A DNA stretch of 64,000 nucleotides from contig CM067446.1 in assembly GCA_034508935.3 (NCBI GenBank), positions 57,814,924 to 57,878,923 on the forward strand, in the 5' to 3' direction. Made by a program: the position numbers and the translations under genes. Positions 36,300 through 48,204 of this stretch are shown piece by piece (positions within the stretch are counted from its first letter, which is position 1; each line of letters opens with the position of its first letter). Source of the DNA: Berghia stephanieae (lineage: Eukaryota; Mollusca; Gastropoda; Nudibranchia; Aeolidiidae). The notes beneath the pieces were generated by a model. That model saw nothing but the letters and a program-made list of their open reading frames with translations, was not told where the DNA came from and did not search any database.

Positions 36300-37166
36300 T
36301 GGATCTATAATAATAATATTAATTTATTCTTATAGAGCTCACAGTATCCTCAACAATGAGGCTCTTGGCGCTTTAAATTAGGTACATCAACACAAAACAA
36401 TATAGAAAGTACATGACTTCAAAAAAATAAATGTTTTCAAGGATTTCTTGAAAACAGACAATAATTTGTGTGGCAGAGTCAAACCTCCGCCTTGGAAAGA
36501 CCAATCTGGAAGCATTATTTTGGACCGTCTGCAGTTGCCTGAGCTTATTTACCGAGACACCAAACAACAGGCCATTACAGTAATCCAGCTTTGAAAATAA
36601 AAGAGAAACGACAAGTTTCTTGGTAACATCCTCAGAAAGGAACTGTCGAATAGATCTAATTTTTTCCAAATGACACATCAATGATTGGATCATTGTCTTA
36701 ATCTGATGGTCTATCAACAGTTGCGAATCTAAGAACGCTACAAGATTTTTTACCTTGTCAACAATATCTGTTGACACCTCTACCACTTTCAATTCTCTCC
36801 TCGTTCCAAAATCTTCTGTTCCCTAATACTAATAGGTACATCACTTCTGTTTTGTCATCATTCAACCTTAGCCTGTTCCTACCAATCCAATCTCTTACAC
36901 CCAGTACGTATTTTTCACATATATACTAATGACATTTTGTAAGTTTTTAGTCCATTCAGATCCAAATAACTGGGTATCATCAGCATATTGGTGGTAGGAC
37001 AGGCCAAAGCCCCTGATAACCTAACTGACCCCTGTGGGACACCACATTCTAAAGGAATTTGATCAGACTTCAAACTATTTACAATTAAAATTTGTCGACT
37101 TTCTATTAAATAAGATTTAAACCGAGTGCCATACCAGAAATGCCGAAAGTTATTGTTAATTAAGAA
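36300..37166 (-). mobile_element. CR1/L2-like LINE fragment
   Basis: On the minus strand: FKSYLIESRQILIVNSLKSD, IPLECGVPQGS, then NLVAFLDSQLLIDHQI, IRSIRQFLSEDVTKKLVVSL and KLDYCNGLLFGV, typical of the CR1/L2/Rex1 group's C-terminal half. It is 5' truncated and degenerate, and its 3' end has an ATT-type tail at 36300. Related 3' ends are at 25690-25860; a similar but distinct element is at 61310-61832. Confidence 0.75.
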
Positions 37167-37168
37167 CC

Positions 37169-37663
37169 TGGGTGGGGTTCCTGACCTTCCATAGGGGTCA
37201 GGGAGGTACATACTGTGTCTTCTATCCCCTTATATCTGTTTTCCAACATGCTTTCTGTCTTGGAATTGGAATGAAATTACTTGGTTTTGTCCTGGCCCTG
37301 GCCGGAGTTCTGGTTGGGAGAGAAACAGTCAAATGCATAGTTATTGTTTTGGGAGATGATATTTTTTTCCTTGTAATCTCTGTGATGTTTTATTATATTT
37401 GTTATTTTGAATGTATAATGTAACCATTTGAGTGTATTCCTCTTTGTTTGATTTTGTGCTTGTGTCCGGATGAAACTTGTAGGTGATCTCGAACTAAGTA
37501 CATTGGTGATATACTCTTGGAATCTACATCTGATCCCTATTTGTTCCCAGTTCCCCGTTGTCTTACTTTCTCTTGGGTACTTTAATTGTAATTCTAGAAC
37601 TTTTTACTGGTGCTGATATAACCTAAATGTGTAAAACCCGTAAAAAAAAAAAAAAAAAAAAAT
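37169..37663 (+). repeat. Family A repeat, copy 2
   Basis: Full span with a short internal deletion and a shortened 3' hairpin. It ends in an A-run and directly follows the LINE fragment at 36300-37166. Confidence 0.8.
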
Positions 37664-37669
37664 TAAGAA

Positions 37670-37820
37670 GAACACTGATAGTATGCTCTTTGAATCTACA
37701 TCTGTCCTCTATTTTAAAGATTCCCCTTTTCTTACTTTTACTTGAGTGTTTTTAATTGTAAATCTAGAATTTTTTTACAATCCCATTTTCTTTTATTTTA
37801 CTGGCGCTGAAATTTACCTA
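37670..37820 (+). repeat. Family A repeat, copy 3, 3' part only
   Basis: It starts near TATGCTCTTTGAATCTACAT and ends near ACTGGCGCTGAAATTTACCT. Truncated at the 5' end. Confidence 0.7.
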
Positions 37821-37822
37821 AC

Positions 37823-38047
37823 TGGGTGGGGATCCTGACCTCCCATAGCGGGCAGGGAGGTACACACTGTGTCTTCTATCCCCTTATATCTGTTTTCCAA
37901 CATGCTTTCTGTCTTTGTCTCAGAATGAGATTACTTAGTTTTTTTCCTGGCCCTGGTCGGAGTCCTGGCTGGGAGGGAAACAGTCAAATGCATAGTTATT
38001 GTTTTGGGAGATGATATTTTTTTCCTTGTAAATCATCTCTCTGTTAT
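37823..38047 (+). repeat. Family A repeat, copy 4, left part (split copy)
   Basis: The 5' part up to TCATCTCTCTGTTAT. The rest resumes at 42372 after a 4.3-kb insertion. CTGTTAT is present on both sides. Confidence 0.85.
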
Positions 38048-38682
38048 TAGGTAGTCTAAACCCGTCTCTGAGTAAGCAAGTGAGACAGATATTTCGGTCA
38101 TTTTGGTCAACTTCACTGCTCCATTAAATAAAAACCATCAAAGTTATGACAATGAAACTTTGAGCAAACGAAAGTGCTTTCTTTTCTCTTTCGTTTCATG
38201 GTATTTTTATTTTGTTAAAAGAATATTTACATTTTCAAAATATTTTTTACAATATGCATACTTTCACGGCCAAACGCGCACAGAAAATCGTGGTCCAGAG
38301 CACCTACTGCTGTTTAAAGTCTTGGCAACAAGCGCCGTGGAATCATATTCGCATGAAAAGTGTATGTTTTTGTTGTCGAAATATCACTCTTTCTAGTGGT
38401 GTCACGGGCTAATTTCTAAGTTGGCTACAAGTGGGCTAAAATCTAATTTTAATTTTTCAAATAACAAAAAAATGCATTTTTACTGGAAAAATCGGAAAAC
38501 CCTTACCATCATATTAAAATTCAGCCTTTTTTCTTTATAATATCAAAAAATCATAATGATACGAAACCACGGCGCTTGTTGCGTCAATTTACAAAACAGC
38601 CGGTCGAAGCCACTTTCTTTTTCTACCGTACGCCATTACTGCAATGTGTGTGTAGCTACTGCTCTCACATTTTTTCATCGTT

Positions 38683-41600
38683 ATGGCGACTTCACGGTCT
38701 GAAACTGCCAACATCTTGCACGAACTAATTGGTAAGTGTTACTATATATTGTTTTCAGTCATGATTTGAAAAGTTAATAGATAAATATTAGTTTATTTTG
38801 ATTTAATTGCCCAAGTCACTGTCATCGAGTCATCACTGCCATCCGTTGATCAACCGGTCACTTTCTAAAGTTTGTTTATTTTCTTCAGTTCCGTCAATTC
38901 ACAGTCTGACTATCGAATTTGTATTTTCAAAATTATATTTCAATTTATAGCCTATTGATTTGTTTCTCTTTTGTTTATTTTAACTGATATATTAGCTGGT
39001 GTTGATGCGTTTTTCTCGTATTCTGAATCAGAATGGCTGCCAAGAATATGGTCTTATTTCAGTTTTCTGATCGAAGTGGACTAGTCCATTATATAGAAAG
39101 GGGGTTGTCATAGATTATAAATTGAGTTTTGCTTTTCGATTTTAAGTTATCAAAGGTCTCCCATTGAGATTTATTGTATTATTTACCGACCAAAAGAGTT
39201 ATCAAAGACACTGACAGGCACAAGTTCATCATTTAATGAAAATATTTTGAGATACGTACCCGTATTTTAGCTCATTAACCTTAAGCAGCCTGTTGATTTG
39301 GAACAGTCCAAAGCTGTTGATATATTAGACATTTTTTCTATTAACCTTTTAGATTATTAAATTATTAGTTCTTTAAACTTCTACTTAGCTAATAATAATG
39401 TAGGCTTTATTTTAGTCATTGATATTGATAATGATATTTGCATTCATAGTTTTTGGGTTTTTAAAAAAGCCCCCCCCCCCCCCCCCCCCTTTCTCTCTCT
39501 CTCTCATATTTTTTTCTCAGCCAACATGCTATATTCTTATTTGATTTATTATTGTACTTTCAAATGGAATAAGAACATTTTCTCTTGCATCTATTTTACG
39601 GATGATATATATATTATATTTATTATATAGCTGGGTTTTCGGATTGATTTCATAAGCAGAATGTGTTTATATCTGATGTCATGATTGGATAGTTTTATTT
39701 TGATATTCTAATCTACATGTGAGGTCTAGGAAGAAATTGTCATAAACATTCATTTATCTTTTTTTCTTTCACCACAGCGGATGATAGCTACCATGCCATG
39801 TTTAAAAGGTTTACCAGAGAAGGAAAGAGAAGAAGACCTGATGCCAATCCACCAACCCTCACCAATCGAGTGCTTGTCCAGCTGTGGGATATCATGCTGT
39901 TCAGTGGCCATGAACAGAAGATGGTATGTTACACCTACTCTTATGTCATACCCAATTTTCCTGTAATGTGTGTTTAAGAATGTTGCTATGGTATGGATAG
40001 TGAAAGTACCGTCTTTTTAGCACAAATACAAAACATTTATAAAACACTTATTCGAAGTAAACAGCATGACTGGTTTACAATTTGTTTAACTAATTACTGT
40101 TTTTAAGTTGATCCCGTCTTGATGTTTAAAGTATTTATTTAGCTTAATAGAGGAGAAACTCAACAATTATATTGTCATTGAAGCTTCTCATTTGTTTTGT
40201 CTTTTCTCTTTTGCGTTCAAAGCTTCATGCAGCATGTTTTGATAATTGAATGGTGTACATTTAACTCATAAGATGGGGTACCCCTCCCTTTAGGTGCTTT
40301 ACAACTTGCAGACAAAGGCAATGGAGGTTTTCTGAATTTAATGTTCGATAAGGAAAATATTTTCAAAGTGCCTTTTGTTGAGGGCAGGCTGTCAATGTGT
40401 CATGTAGACGCAGGTTAGTAAACGTGTTCTAATTGGTCGGTAACAAACGATCTAATTCTAATAACAGCAAAAAATTGGGGATCAGAGGTCAATGTTGCTA
40501 TCCAGGGGTGTCGTTATCCAGAGGTTGTACTGTATTATAAAAATTTAATGGTATCAGTAGACCCTATTAATGGCTTTTTTTTGTCATGTGTGGACTTATC
40601 AATTTTTCATTGTTTCATGCAATTGTATGATTTTTTTTCTTGAAGGTACAAGACTGGTTTGGCTATCTCTACAGTGACCGTCCTCTTTTGCAAGCATCAT
40701 GTGATCGGCTACGGCATAATATCCTCTGCATATTCAAGAGCTTTTCAATTGGTGGATGGTCCTCAGGATGTGTTCAGGGAGTATTTAGATAATGTTTTTG
40801 ACTTTAATTTTATTTCAGATGTTTTATCAGCAGCTCATATTGACAGGAAAATTTTGTTAGGAGACCATGAAGACTTCATAAGACCAAATGACTTCAAACT
40901 TTCAAATAAAATAGTTTTAGATTTAGAAAAATTTCAAACTTCAGAGAGATTAAACTCCAACTTTACAGCCAACTGGCTTTTCTTTATAATCAGTGGAACT
41001 GAACAAAAAGATGGGGATAAAATGTTATCAAGAATTTGATCTTAAGGATAAATAAACTAAAAGCTCAAAAAAAGAAACTCCAATCAAGTAAAAAAAATCA
41101 GTGCAAATGAATTTGAGCAATTTTTCGAGGAAGAATTCATATATGAAATACAACATTTTTCAGGAAGACAAACTAAAAATTTGATTAGTGCTTCAGTATC
41201 AAATGACTTAAATGAAACTCCAATTGAATCTAATGTATGCAAAATTACAAATGCTAAGGAATCTTCTCAGCCAAATTTTGAATTTTTTAAAAACAGAATA
41301 GATGCTCTTGAGAAACAACTTGAACTTTCTGATAAAGTGAAAAGGGACAATTTAAAATTAATTGCACGATGAGTTAAAGAGGAGAATAGAGTTGAGTAGA
41401 GGTGTCTGCCAAAATAATGAAGTAGATAATTTGCGAGAGAAACTTCTAACATCTCAGAAATAAAAAAAAAAACAAATAACAGAAGCAATTAAATATCAAA
41501 TTAGATACCATAAAGTTATTAGAAATGTAAAAGATATAAACCTTAGCCTGTCAGGGTCTCATGAAGAATTGGTCTCAAAATTAAAAAGTTTTCTTGGCTA
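38683..41600 (+). pseudogene. Unrecognised spliced gene inside the 4.3-kb TIR element, now broken
   Basis: Exon 1 (38683-38731) starts ATG and reads MATSRSETANILHELI before a GTAAGT donor. Exon 2 (39778-39923) reads DDSYHAMFKRFTREGKRRRP and later VLVQLWDIMLFSGHEQKM. Exon 3 starts at 40646 with VQDWFGYLYSDRPLLQASCD. Phases fit across both introns. Within exon 3 the frame changes near 40740, after which a 100-codon frame runs to 41039 (QDVFREYLDNVFDFNFISDV and onward). Further pieces to about 41600 include FEQFFEEEFIYE and a Glu/Lys/Leu-rich coiled coil (IDALEKQLELSDKVK), interrupted by several stops and shifts. No family is recognised. The introns show it is not a processed copy. Confidence 0.6.
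40488..40535 (-). mobile_element. Solo Tigger-type end inside the 4.3-kb element
   Basis: On the minus strand it starts CAGTACAACCTCTGGATAAC after a TA, the same family as 27484-27572. It lies in the last intron of the internal gene. Confidence 0.45.
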
Positions 41601-42371
41601 GCAATATTTTTTTCTTGATTCTCATTTCATAATCCATTGTATCACCATGGTATTGGTCTTTTCAAATTTTAACATTTACTAAACTCGTTTTTGCGATATT
41701 TTTAGCATTATCTTAGTTAAGCACACCTGTATGTATAATTAAATTCAATCCATTTGTATTTTGTGATAAAAAAATGTATTAAAAAAATTGATTAATAAAT
41801 GTCATTTTGTTAAACATGACAAAATGAAAGATTTTCATTCTGTTGTTCTGACTTTATTTATAAATCAGTGTTGTTTTTGTTTTCAGAAATGAATAGAGCT
41901 CATTGTCCTCTTTTGATTGATACCAAGATCATCAAGATTGGTTAATAAGTAAATATTTTGGGAGTTTTCAAAATTCTCTACTTTTGGCTAATTTTACTCT
42001 TTTCGCGAGCCCGTGCGAAAAATGGATTTTTCGCTCTCTTTGAAGTCGTGGAACTGAAAAAGTATGCATCTAAACCTATTGAAAAAAATTGGAGGCATTC
42101 ACAGCAACATTTTGTCTGGCTCAAATTAATTTTAATGAGTTTGCTTGATTTACGTTCTTGCACTGCTGGTTCAAAAATGAGGGTTTTGGGCCATCTGTAC
42201 GGGACCGTATTTCGACCTGTTTTTGCGAAAACTCAAATTGTCATAACTTCCTTAAAAATTAAGATATTTAGCTGATTTTGGTATCGTTTCACTCAGGACA
42301 ACTAGCTCTATCAATTGAACAGCTTAGAAATATCATGTGAGAGTGATCTAATTTTGGGTTTAGACTACCTA

Positions 42372-42682
42372 CTGTTATGTATTAGTATATTTGTTATTTT
42401 TTAATGTATAATGTAAGCATTTGAGTGTGTTCCTCTTTGTTGGATTTTGTTCTTGTGTCCGGATGAGACTTATAGGTGATCTCAAACTAAGTACATTGGT
42501 GATATGCTCTTGGAATCTGCATCTGATCCCTATTTGTTCCCAGTTCCCCTATGTCTTACTTTCTCTTGGATGCTTCAATTGTAATTCTAGAACTTTTTAC
42601 TATCCCATTTTCTTCCTTTTTACTGGCGCTGATATAACCTAAATGTGTTGCAAGCGCCGTAAAACCCTTAAAAACAAACAAA
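42372..42682 (+). repeat. Family A repeat, copy 4, right part (split copy)
   Basis: It resumes CTGTTATGTATTAG and runs through the 3' hairpin to AAACAAACAAACAAA. A short additional 3' end fragment follows at about 42690-42733. Confidence 0.85.
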
Positions 42683-42733
42683 CAAACAAATTTACCTAAA
42701 CATGTCGTAAGAGCTGTAAAACACTAAAAAACA

Positions 42734-43268
42734 AACTCAATTTTGGTTATTTTATATCATTGCTTTCACGTTTTTTGCTTTCTTATATCTTTTATAGTAT
42801 GTTATACCTTTTGATAAATTTAATTTTTATATATTGTTTGTTCAAGTGTGTCATTATTTATTTTTCACTGGGTCTACATTCATATGATTAAAATTTTAAG
42901 CAACTTTAAATTTGCAACAATTTTTTTTTCAATGTTGATCTCATTCATCTGTAAATGGTTAGCCGAGTCTTGTAACAACTGGCTTATCAACTTACCATCT
43001 TATAGTGGACTAAAGATGCAAAGGCAGCAGATCTAAGAGTAAATTCTTGTCAGCTCCTAGGTCTTGTTGAATTTGAAGGGCGCTGTTACTGTTACTTATG
43101 AGTTGTTAACGCACAAATATTGCTTTGTTTTTGTTTTTTTCCATATTGAATCAGAACTCACACTGGATTTTACATCAAACACACATTAAAACTTTGTTAT
43201 ATCGCATATCTTGGTACTGGTACTAGTCTGTCTAGTGACGTAACAAATAGTGTTGTATTCGATTTTAT
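42734..43268. other. Intergenic, nothing recognised
   Basis: AT-rich DNA without visible termini. Confidence 0.45.
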
Positions 43269-43522
43269 ACAGTTGATCCTCGTCATTAAATTTACGATAA
43301 ACAAATAAACGAGATAAGCGTTGTAGTGGGAGGGGGATGTTGTATAGGGCAGGGAGATCAGTGGAATCCCGATAAAGCCAACACAGCTGGACCCGAAAAA
43401 TTGGCTGACTTTAAGCAAGGTTTGGCTTCATCCATTATCAATGGAACTCACTTAGATTAAAAACAGAAAATTTGAGACCATGAGAGATTGCCTACTTCAA
43501 GAGTGCTTAGGAGGATTCCACT
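43269..43522. repeat. Probable Tigger-like ends / small MITE
   Basis: CAGTTGATCCTCGT at about 43271 resembles a Tigger end. From 43359, CAGTGGAATCCCGATAAAGC has a 10-bp inverted partner, AGTGGAATCC, ending near 43522. The pairing is short. Confidence 0.35.
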
Positions 43523-44479
43523 CTACATTGTAGACCAAGGACAGTCCCCACTAACAATAAATCGCTTTTTTAAAAACATATAACAAACCAAAACAAGAAA
43601 AAGCATACTCGATTTTTCTTTGAACTCCTGATTTATTCATTTCTTTATAGATTTCAACATCTTTATAGTTTGTACTTGTAGTTTATGGGTCTCCCTCAAA
43701 GATAAGGGATCTCATTTTATTTTTGTTTTTTTTTATATAATAAAGAAGATAAGAGTAGTATAAATGGTCGTGAATGTACTTTTATGAATACAATGTCCCT
43801 TAACATTACCAATTATTTTATTTTTATAAATAAGGAGATGGATTTGATGTTGCTATTATTTTTATTTTATTTATTTATTATCATTTTTTTTTACTGTTGT
43901 TGTTGATGTTGTATACTTTAATTTGCCGTTTTATTTACTTTGCGTTGTAGTTCAAATCAGTTGCGTGTCTGATGCTAACGGTCAATTTATTTTTTTTTTC
44001 AAGTCACCTTGAACATCCAGCAGTTAAAGGCTGACATATTTTAATTTAAGGAAAGTAGCTTGGGATCGATCATCACCTTTTCTAAGGTCGCACGCAATTG
44101 TTTTGGACATTTTACGCTTGCAATAAACCGACTCCATGGGCAACAAGGCTCTGAAGGAGACTTTTTTTCTTCTTTTTTTTTTTTTTTTGGAAAGGGGGGG
44201 GGGGGTTCAAGATGTGCATAAGTGAAAGCATACATTTTGGTATATTCCCATTTCAATATTTTAGTGTTATTTATCTATATAACACTTTAATCTTTTTTAT
44301 AACTTTGTGGTGCAGCCAATTGTAAGTTGCATTATAATACCATTTAATTTTTTATTTTTAACGTTGTCTCTTGCTTTTTTTTTTTAATCTACATAATCAG
44401 TGATTTCAGCAAATGATCATGAACAATATCTTTTGTATTATGAATAAATAGTTTAATTTCAAAATAATTTGTGTGATTC
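43523..44479. other. Intergenic, nothing recognised
   Basis: AT-rich, with T-runs and a G-run near 44198-44206. Confidence 0.45.
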
Positions 44480-45015
44480 TGGGTGGTGATCCTGACCTCC
44501 CATAGCGGGCAGGGAGGTACATACTGTGTCTTCTATCCCTTATATCTGTTTTCCAACATGCTTTCTGTCTTTGTCTTGGAGTGAGATTGCTTGGTTTTGT
44601 CCTTACCTTGGTCGGAGTCCTTGGCTGAGGGGGAAACAGTCGAATGTATAGTTATTGCTTTGGGAGATGATATTTTTTTCCTTGTAAATCATCTCTCTGT
44701 TTTGTACTGTATTATGATTTATTTACTTGTTATATTTGATTTGTTAACATTTGAGTGAATTCCTCTTAGTGGGGACCTGTGCTTGTGTCTGGATGAGACT
44801 TTTAGGTGATCTCAAACTAAGTACTTTGATGGTGTGCTCTTGGAATCTACATCTGTTTCCTATTTGAACAAATTCCCCTTTGTCTTACCTTTTCTTGGGT
44901 GCTTCAATTGAATTCTATAACTTTTTACTATCCCATTTTCTTCCTTTTTACTGGCGCTGATATGACCTTAATGTGTTGCAAGCGCCGTAAAACCCTCAAA
45001 AACAAAACAAACAAT
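44480..45015 (+). repeat. Family A repeat, copy 5
   Basis: A full copy from CCTGACCTCCCATAGCGGGC to the 3' hairpin and AAAACAAAACAAAC tail. Confidence 0.85.
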
Positions 45016-45196
45016 TTGTGTGATTAATTGATTGTGTATTTAGAAGTGGACGATTTTTGGGCACCACATGTTGGAGCTTTATTTGGTCTTTTCCTATGGG
45101 TAGTCCTTTTTATTTATTAATTTTTTTGGAGGGGGGTTGGATTGGCTTTTTTTTTTACTGCGTGTATGTGTGTGTTTATGTGATTATATTGTTTTG

Positions 45197-45712
45197 CTGG
45201 GCGGGGTTCCTGACCGCCCATAGTGGGCAGGGGGGGTACATACTGTGTCTTCTATCCCTTATAATATCTGTTTTCCAACATGCTTTCTGTCTTTGTCTTG
45301 GAATGAGATTACTTGGTTTTGTCCTGGTCCTGGCTAAGAGGGAAACAGTCGAATGTATAGTTAGTTTTGGGAGATATTTTTTTCATTGTAAATCATCTCT
45401 CTGCTATGCACTGTATTATGCTTTCTTTATATTATATATAAAACATTTGAGTGTGTTCCTCTTAGCGGGGACCTGTGCTTGTGTCTGGATGAGACTTTTA
45501 GTGATCTCAATTTAAGTACTTTGATAGAGTGCTTTTGGAATCTACACCTGTTTCTTATTTGAACCAATTCCCCTTTGTCTTCCCTTTTCTTGGATGCTTT
45601 ATTGTAATTCTAGAACTTTTTACTATCCCATTTTCTTCCTTTTTACTGGCGCTGATATGATCTTAATGTGTTGCAAGCGCCGTAAAACCCTTAAAAACAA
45701 AACAAAAACAAT
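45197..45712 (+). repeat. Family A repeat, copy 6
   Basis: A full copy with small deletions and the same 3' hairpin and tail. It makes a spurious 152-codon open frame together with flanking DNA. Confidence 0.85.
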
Positions 45713-45715
45713 CTT

Positions 45716-46165
45716 TTGACCTCCCATGGTCTTATATCTTCTTATATCCTACTTCCTTTACCAGGTTCCTTTCTGTCTTTGTCTTGGATTGCGATTACTT
45801 AAGTTTTTTTAATGTCCTTGGCTGAGAGGAAAACAGTCAAATGTATGGTATTTGTATTAAATTTGGGAGATATTTTTTTCCCTTGTACTTGTAAATCATC
45901 TCTCTATTAGGTACTGTTACTGTTATAGTTTTGCTTTTAATATGATATTAATGTTGTGTAAACATTTGAGTGTATTCCTCTTCATGGTACCATGTGCTTG
46001 AATCTGGATTGAGCTTTTCGGTATCTTAAACTAAGAACATTGATGTTATATATAATATATTGTGTAACTTTTGGAATCTACTTATGTTCCTTATTTGAAC
46101 CAAACCCCTTTGTCTTATTTGTAAATCTAGAATTTTTTTACTCCGCATCTTATTCCCTTTTTTTT
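45716..46165 (+). repeat. Family A repeat, copy 7, diverged
   Basis: The landmarks are recognisable but many small changes have accumulated and the 3' hairpin is lost. Confidence 0.65.
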
Positions 46166-46679
46166 GGTAGAGAATCACTCCCTTCCTATACAAACTTCAT
46201 ACAACTCTTAACTGATGCCCTCCAACCCTCAAGTATTCTGCTATTGCCTTTCTTCTATGAAGTGTTAGATATGGTACTTATCAGTTGATATGGAAAAAGT
46301 ACAAACAAACAAGATATATAAAAAATGCACTATCTCGCAGCAAGATTGTTCATCTGGATGTCGTTTCGTGCTATTGACTTTTTTTTTTAAATTTCATGTG
46401 ATACTTTTTAGATCATTTCAGTTTTAGACAAAGGAAGATTATGGAATTGTCAAAAGATTTTAGTTGTGAAGATTTATCTGTTCTGACTCAAGCCTTTATA
46501 AAAAGTAAGAAAAAAGGACTGGTTTAAATAGAGAACAGGAATAGATATCAATGCTGAAAACTTATTATAGCGCTTTGACTCAGAGACATCACTCTACGCG
46601 CTTAAATTACAAATTAATTTGCTGAAACATACAAACACCACACAAATTAGACGCCTAATATTGCTTCTCATGATTCTCA

Positions 46680-46985
46680 TCAGTGCTGATGGTTTTCCTC
46701 GGATCCGCGATTTTGGAGTCCAGAGTAGGAATCTCCTCCTTTTAAAAAATTACATTTTCTCGAAACAATGTTCTAGCAATGAGAGAGTTGATGTGTGGTG
46801 GAACACACAGGTGCAATTTCCCACTCTCCAGAAGTTAGCTAGAGTATCAATGATAGTCTATCATCTCAATTGCTCTAAAAGTGGAGTTTAGTGCAGTAAA
46901 AATGGGGCTTAAAGGCAATAGTTCAACATTTTCCTACTTTTCACTTTTTGTCACCATCAGCACTGTCTCATATCATCTACTAAAA
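46680..46985 (+). mobile_element. hAT-like transposase C-terminal fragment
   Basis: It reads VWWNTQVQFPTLQKLARVSM then IVYHLNCS, which fits the hAT C-terminal dimerisation region. The DNA matches 2487-2762 reversed, over about 280 bp including the upstream TTTTCCTCGGATC. A fragment only. Confidence 0.5.
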
Positions 46986-47093
46986 TCTAAACAGATACGT
47001 TTTAAGTAAGCGAATGTTTTAAAAAAGGCAAAGATCCAAGTTTACTCTATCTTGCCATTTAAATCAAACTCACCAATTTAAATTTTAAAGGCG

Positions 47094-47240
47094 TAGCACA
47101 GCTGTATGATCTTTGCTTCATACCTATAACAAACCAAGTTCCATTCCACCTGCCACATTGTATGACCTTGAGCAAGTCACCTCAACCTAGTTCACTTTGT
47201 GTAGCTGCACAGTGGCTGATGCCTGTTATTCCAGTCTTCC
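47094..47240 (+). repeat. SINE with CORE-like segment
   Basis: A GGCGTAGCACAGCTGTATGA head, then ATGACCTTGAGCAAGTCACC, close to the conserved segment of CORE/MIR-type SINEs. The B box is weak. Confidence 0.5.
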
Positions 47241-47319
47241 ATTGGAAAAAAACCTCAAAGAAAACTTCACTTAGGAACGAATAAATTTAATATTTTTTTT
47301 TTTCCTTTCTTTTTCAATA

Positions 47320-47649
47320 AGCTACTTGCAAAGTCACTGATGAACTACAAAAAGTGAGGTCAGTTTACAAGCGCTGTTGATAAAAAAACAGATGGGCAAG
47401 TAAAAGTTCTAAATTACAATTAAAAGCACCCAAGAAAAACTAGGACAATGAGTGCTAGTTCAAATAGGAAAGACGTAGAATCAAGAGCAATCTATCATTG
47501 TACTAATTTCGACTCATATCCTGATACAAGCATAAGAGCCCTCTGAGAGGAATGCACTCAAATGCTTACAAATATTATCTTCAAAACACAAAACTATAAC
47601 TACATGACAGAGATGATTTACAAGAAAAATATATCATCTCCCAAAACTA
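47320..47649 (-). repeat. Family A repeat, copy 8, 3' part (split by a MITE)
   Basis: The reverse complement of family A from the 3' end to CATCTCCCAAAAC. It continues at 48205-48310 after a Tigger-type insertion. Confidence 0.7.
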
Positions 47650-48204
47650 CAGTGCAGTCCTGATAATTCGAATTGGGTGGGAAAAGCAAATGACTTCTAT
47701 TTATCAGAATTCGATTTGTCTCCAAACAAGGGAAATAACTAAACCTGACTCCAGGTATCAGGGTTAGATCTATTTATAACCAACCCCCCTTTGTTAGCCA
47801 GCGGCCAGCAGACCACAAGTTAGTCTTAGTGATGAGAGAGGGATGACGCGAGACAGCTGGTCAATTTGGAGAAAGAAGAGAGAGGGCGGGTGGGACATAG
47901 AGGGAACAACACGCCATTACATGCCTCAGGGGTCTAGTTATTATTATTATTAGTCAGCTCAGTCATTAAAACGCGTGGGAGGGTGGATACGGAGAACAGG
48001 CAGTTCGTTATGACCTTCCAGAGTTTTTTTTTTTAGTGATGGGCAAGCACTTGCACTTCGAATAAAGAGAATAACGACTGTTCGAATTCGAATTAACCAT
48101 GAATATTTTATTTAGAAAAAGAAGAAAATAATTCATTACATCGTATTTTCTTCGATTTAAAAGAAATTCGGTTAATCAGATTTCGAATTATCTGGACTGG
48201 ACTG
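47650..48204. mobile_element. Non-autonomous Tigger-type element
   Basis: The element is 555 bp between TA dinucleotides at 47648-47649 and 48205-48206. The left end is CAGTGCAGTCCTGATAATTC and the right end, reverse-complemented, CAGTCCAGTCCAGATAATTC. The interior has no transposase. It is inserted in a family A copy. Confidence 0.82.

Larger units (their letters stand above)
38048..42371 (+). mobile_element. Unclassified 4.3-kb TIR element carrying a spliced gene
   Basis: It interrupts a family A repeat, so the empty site is known from the other copies. The target duplication is CTGTTAT at 38041-38047 and 42372-42378. The TIRs are TAGGTAGTCTAAACCC, 16 of 16 identical, and a further inverted match, AGTTATGACAAT, lies 100-140 bp inside each end. 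The interior holds a gene-like region (38683-41600) with canonical introns and no DDE or tyrosine recombinase signature that I can see. The 7-bp duplication and TAGG ends do not match a superfamily I can name with confidence; P, Dada and hAT relatives were considered. It could be a non-autonomous element with a captured gene, or a new autonomous type whose transposase I fail to recognise. Confidence 0.8.

Noticed and set aside
43359-43522. A well-defined MITE
   Set aside because: The inverted match is only about 10 bp and no target duplication was found; kept as a low-confidence repeat.
45057-45515. 152-codon frame with hydrophobic stretches, similar to frames at 34836 and 37172
   Set aside because: It falls in family A repeats; the shared frame reflects repeat identity and is broken in most copies.
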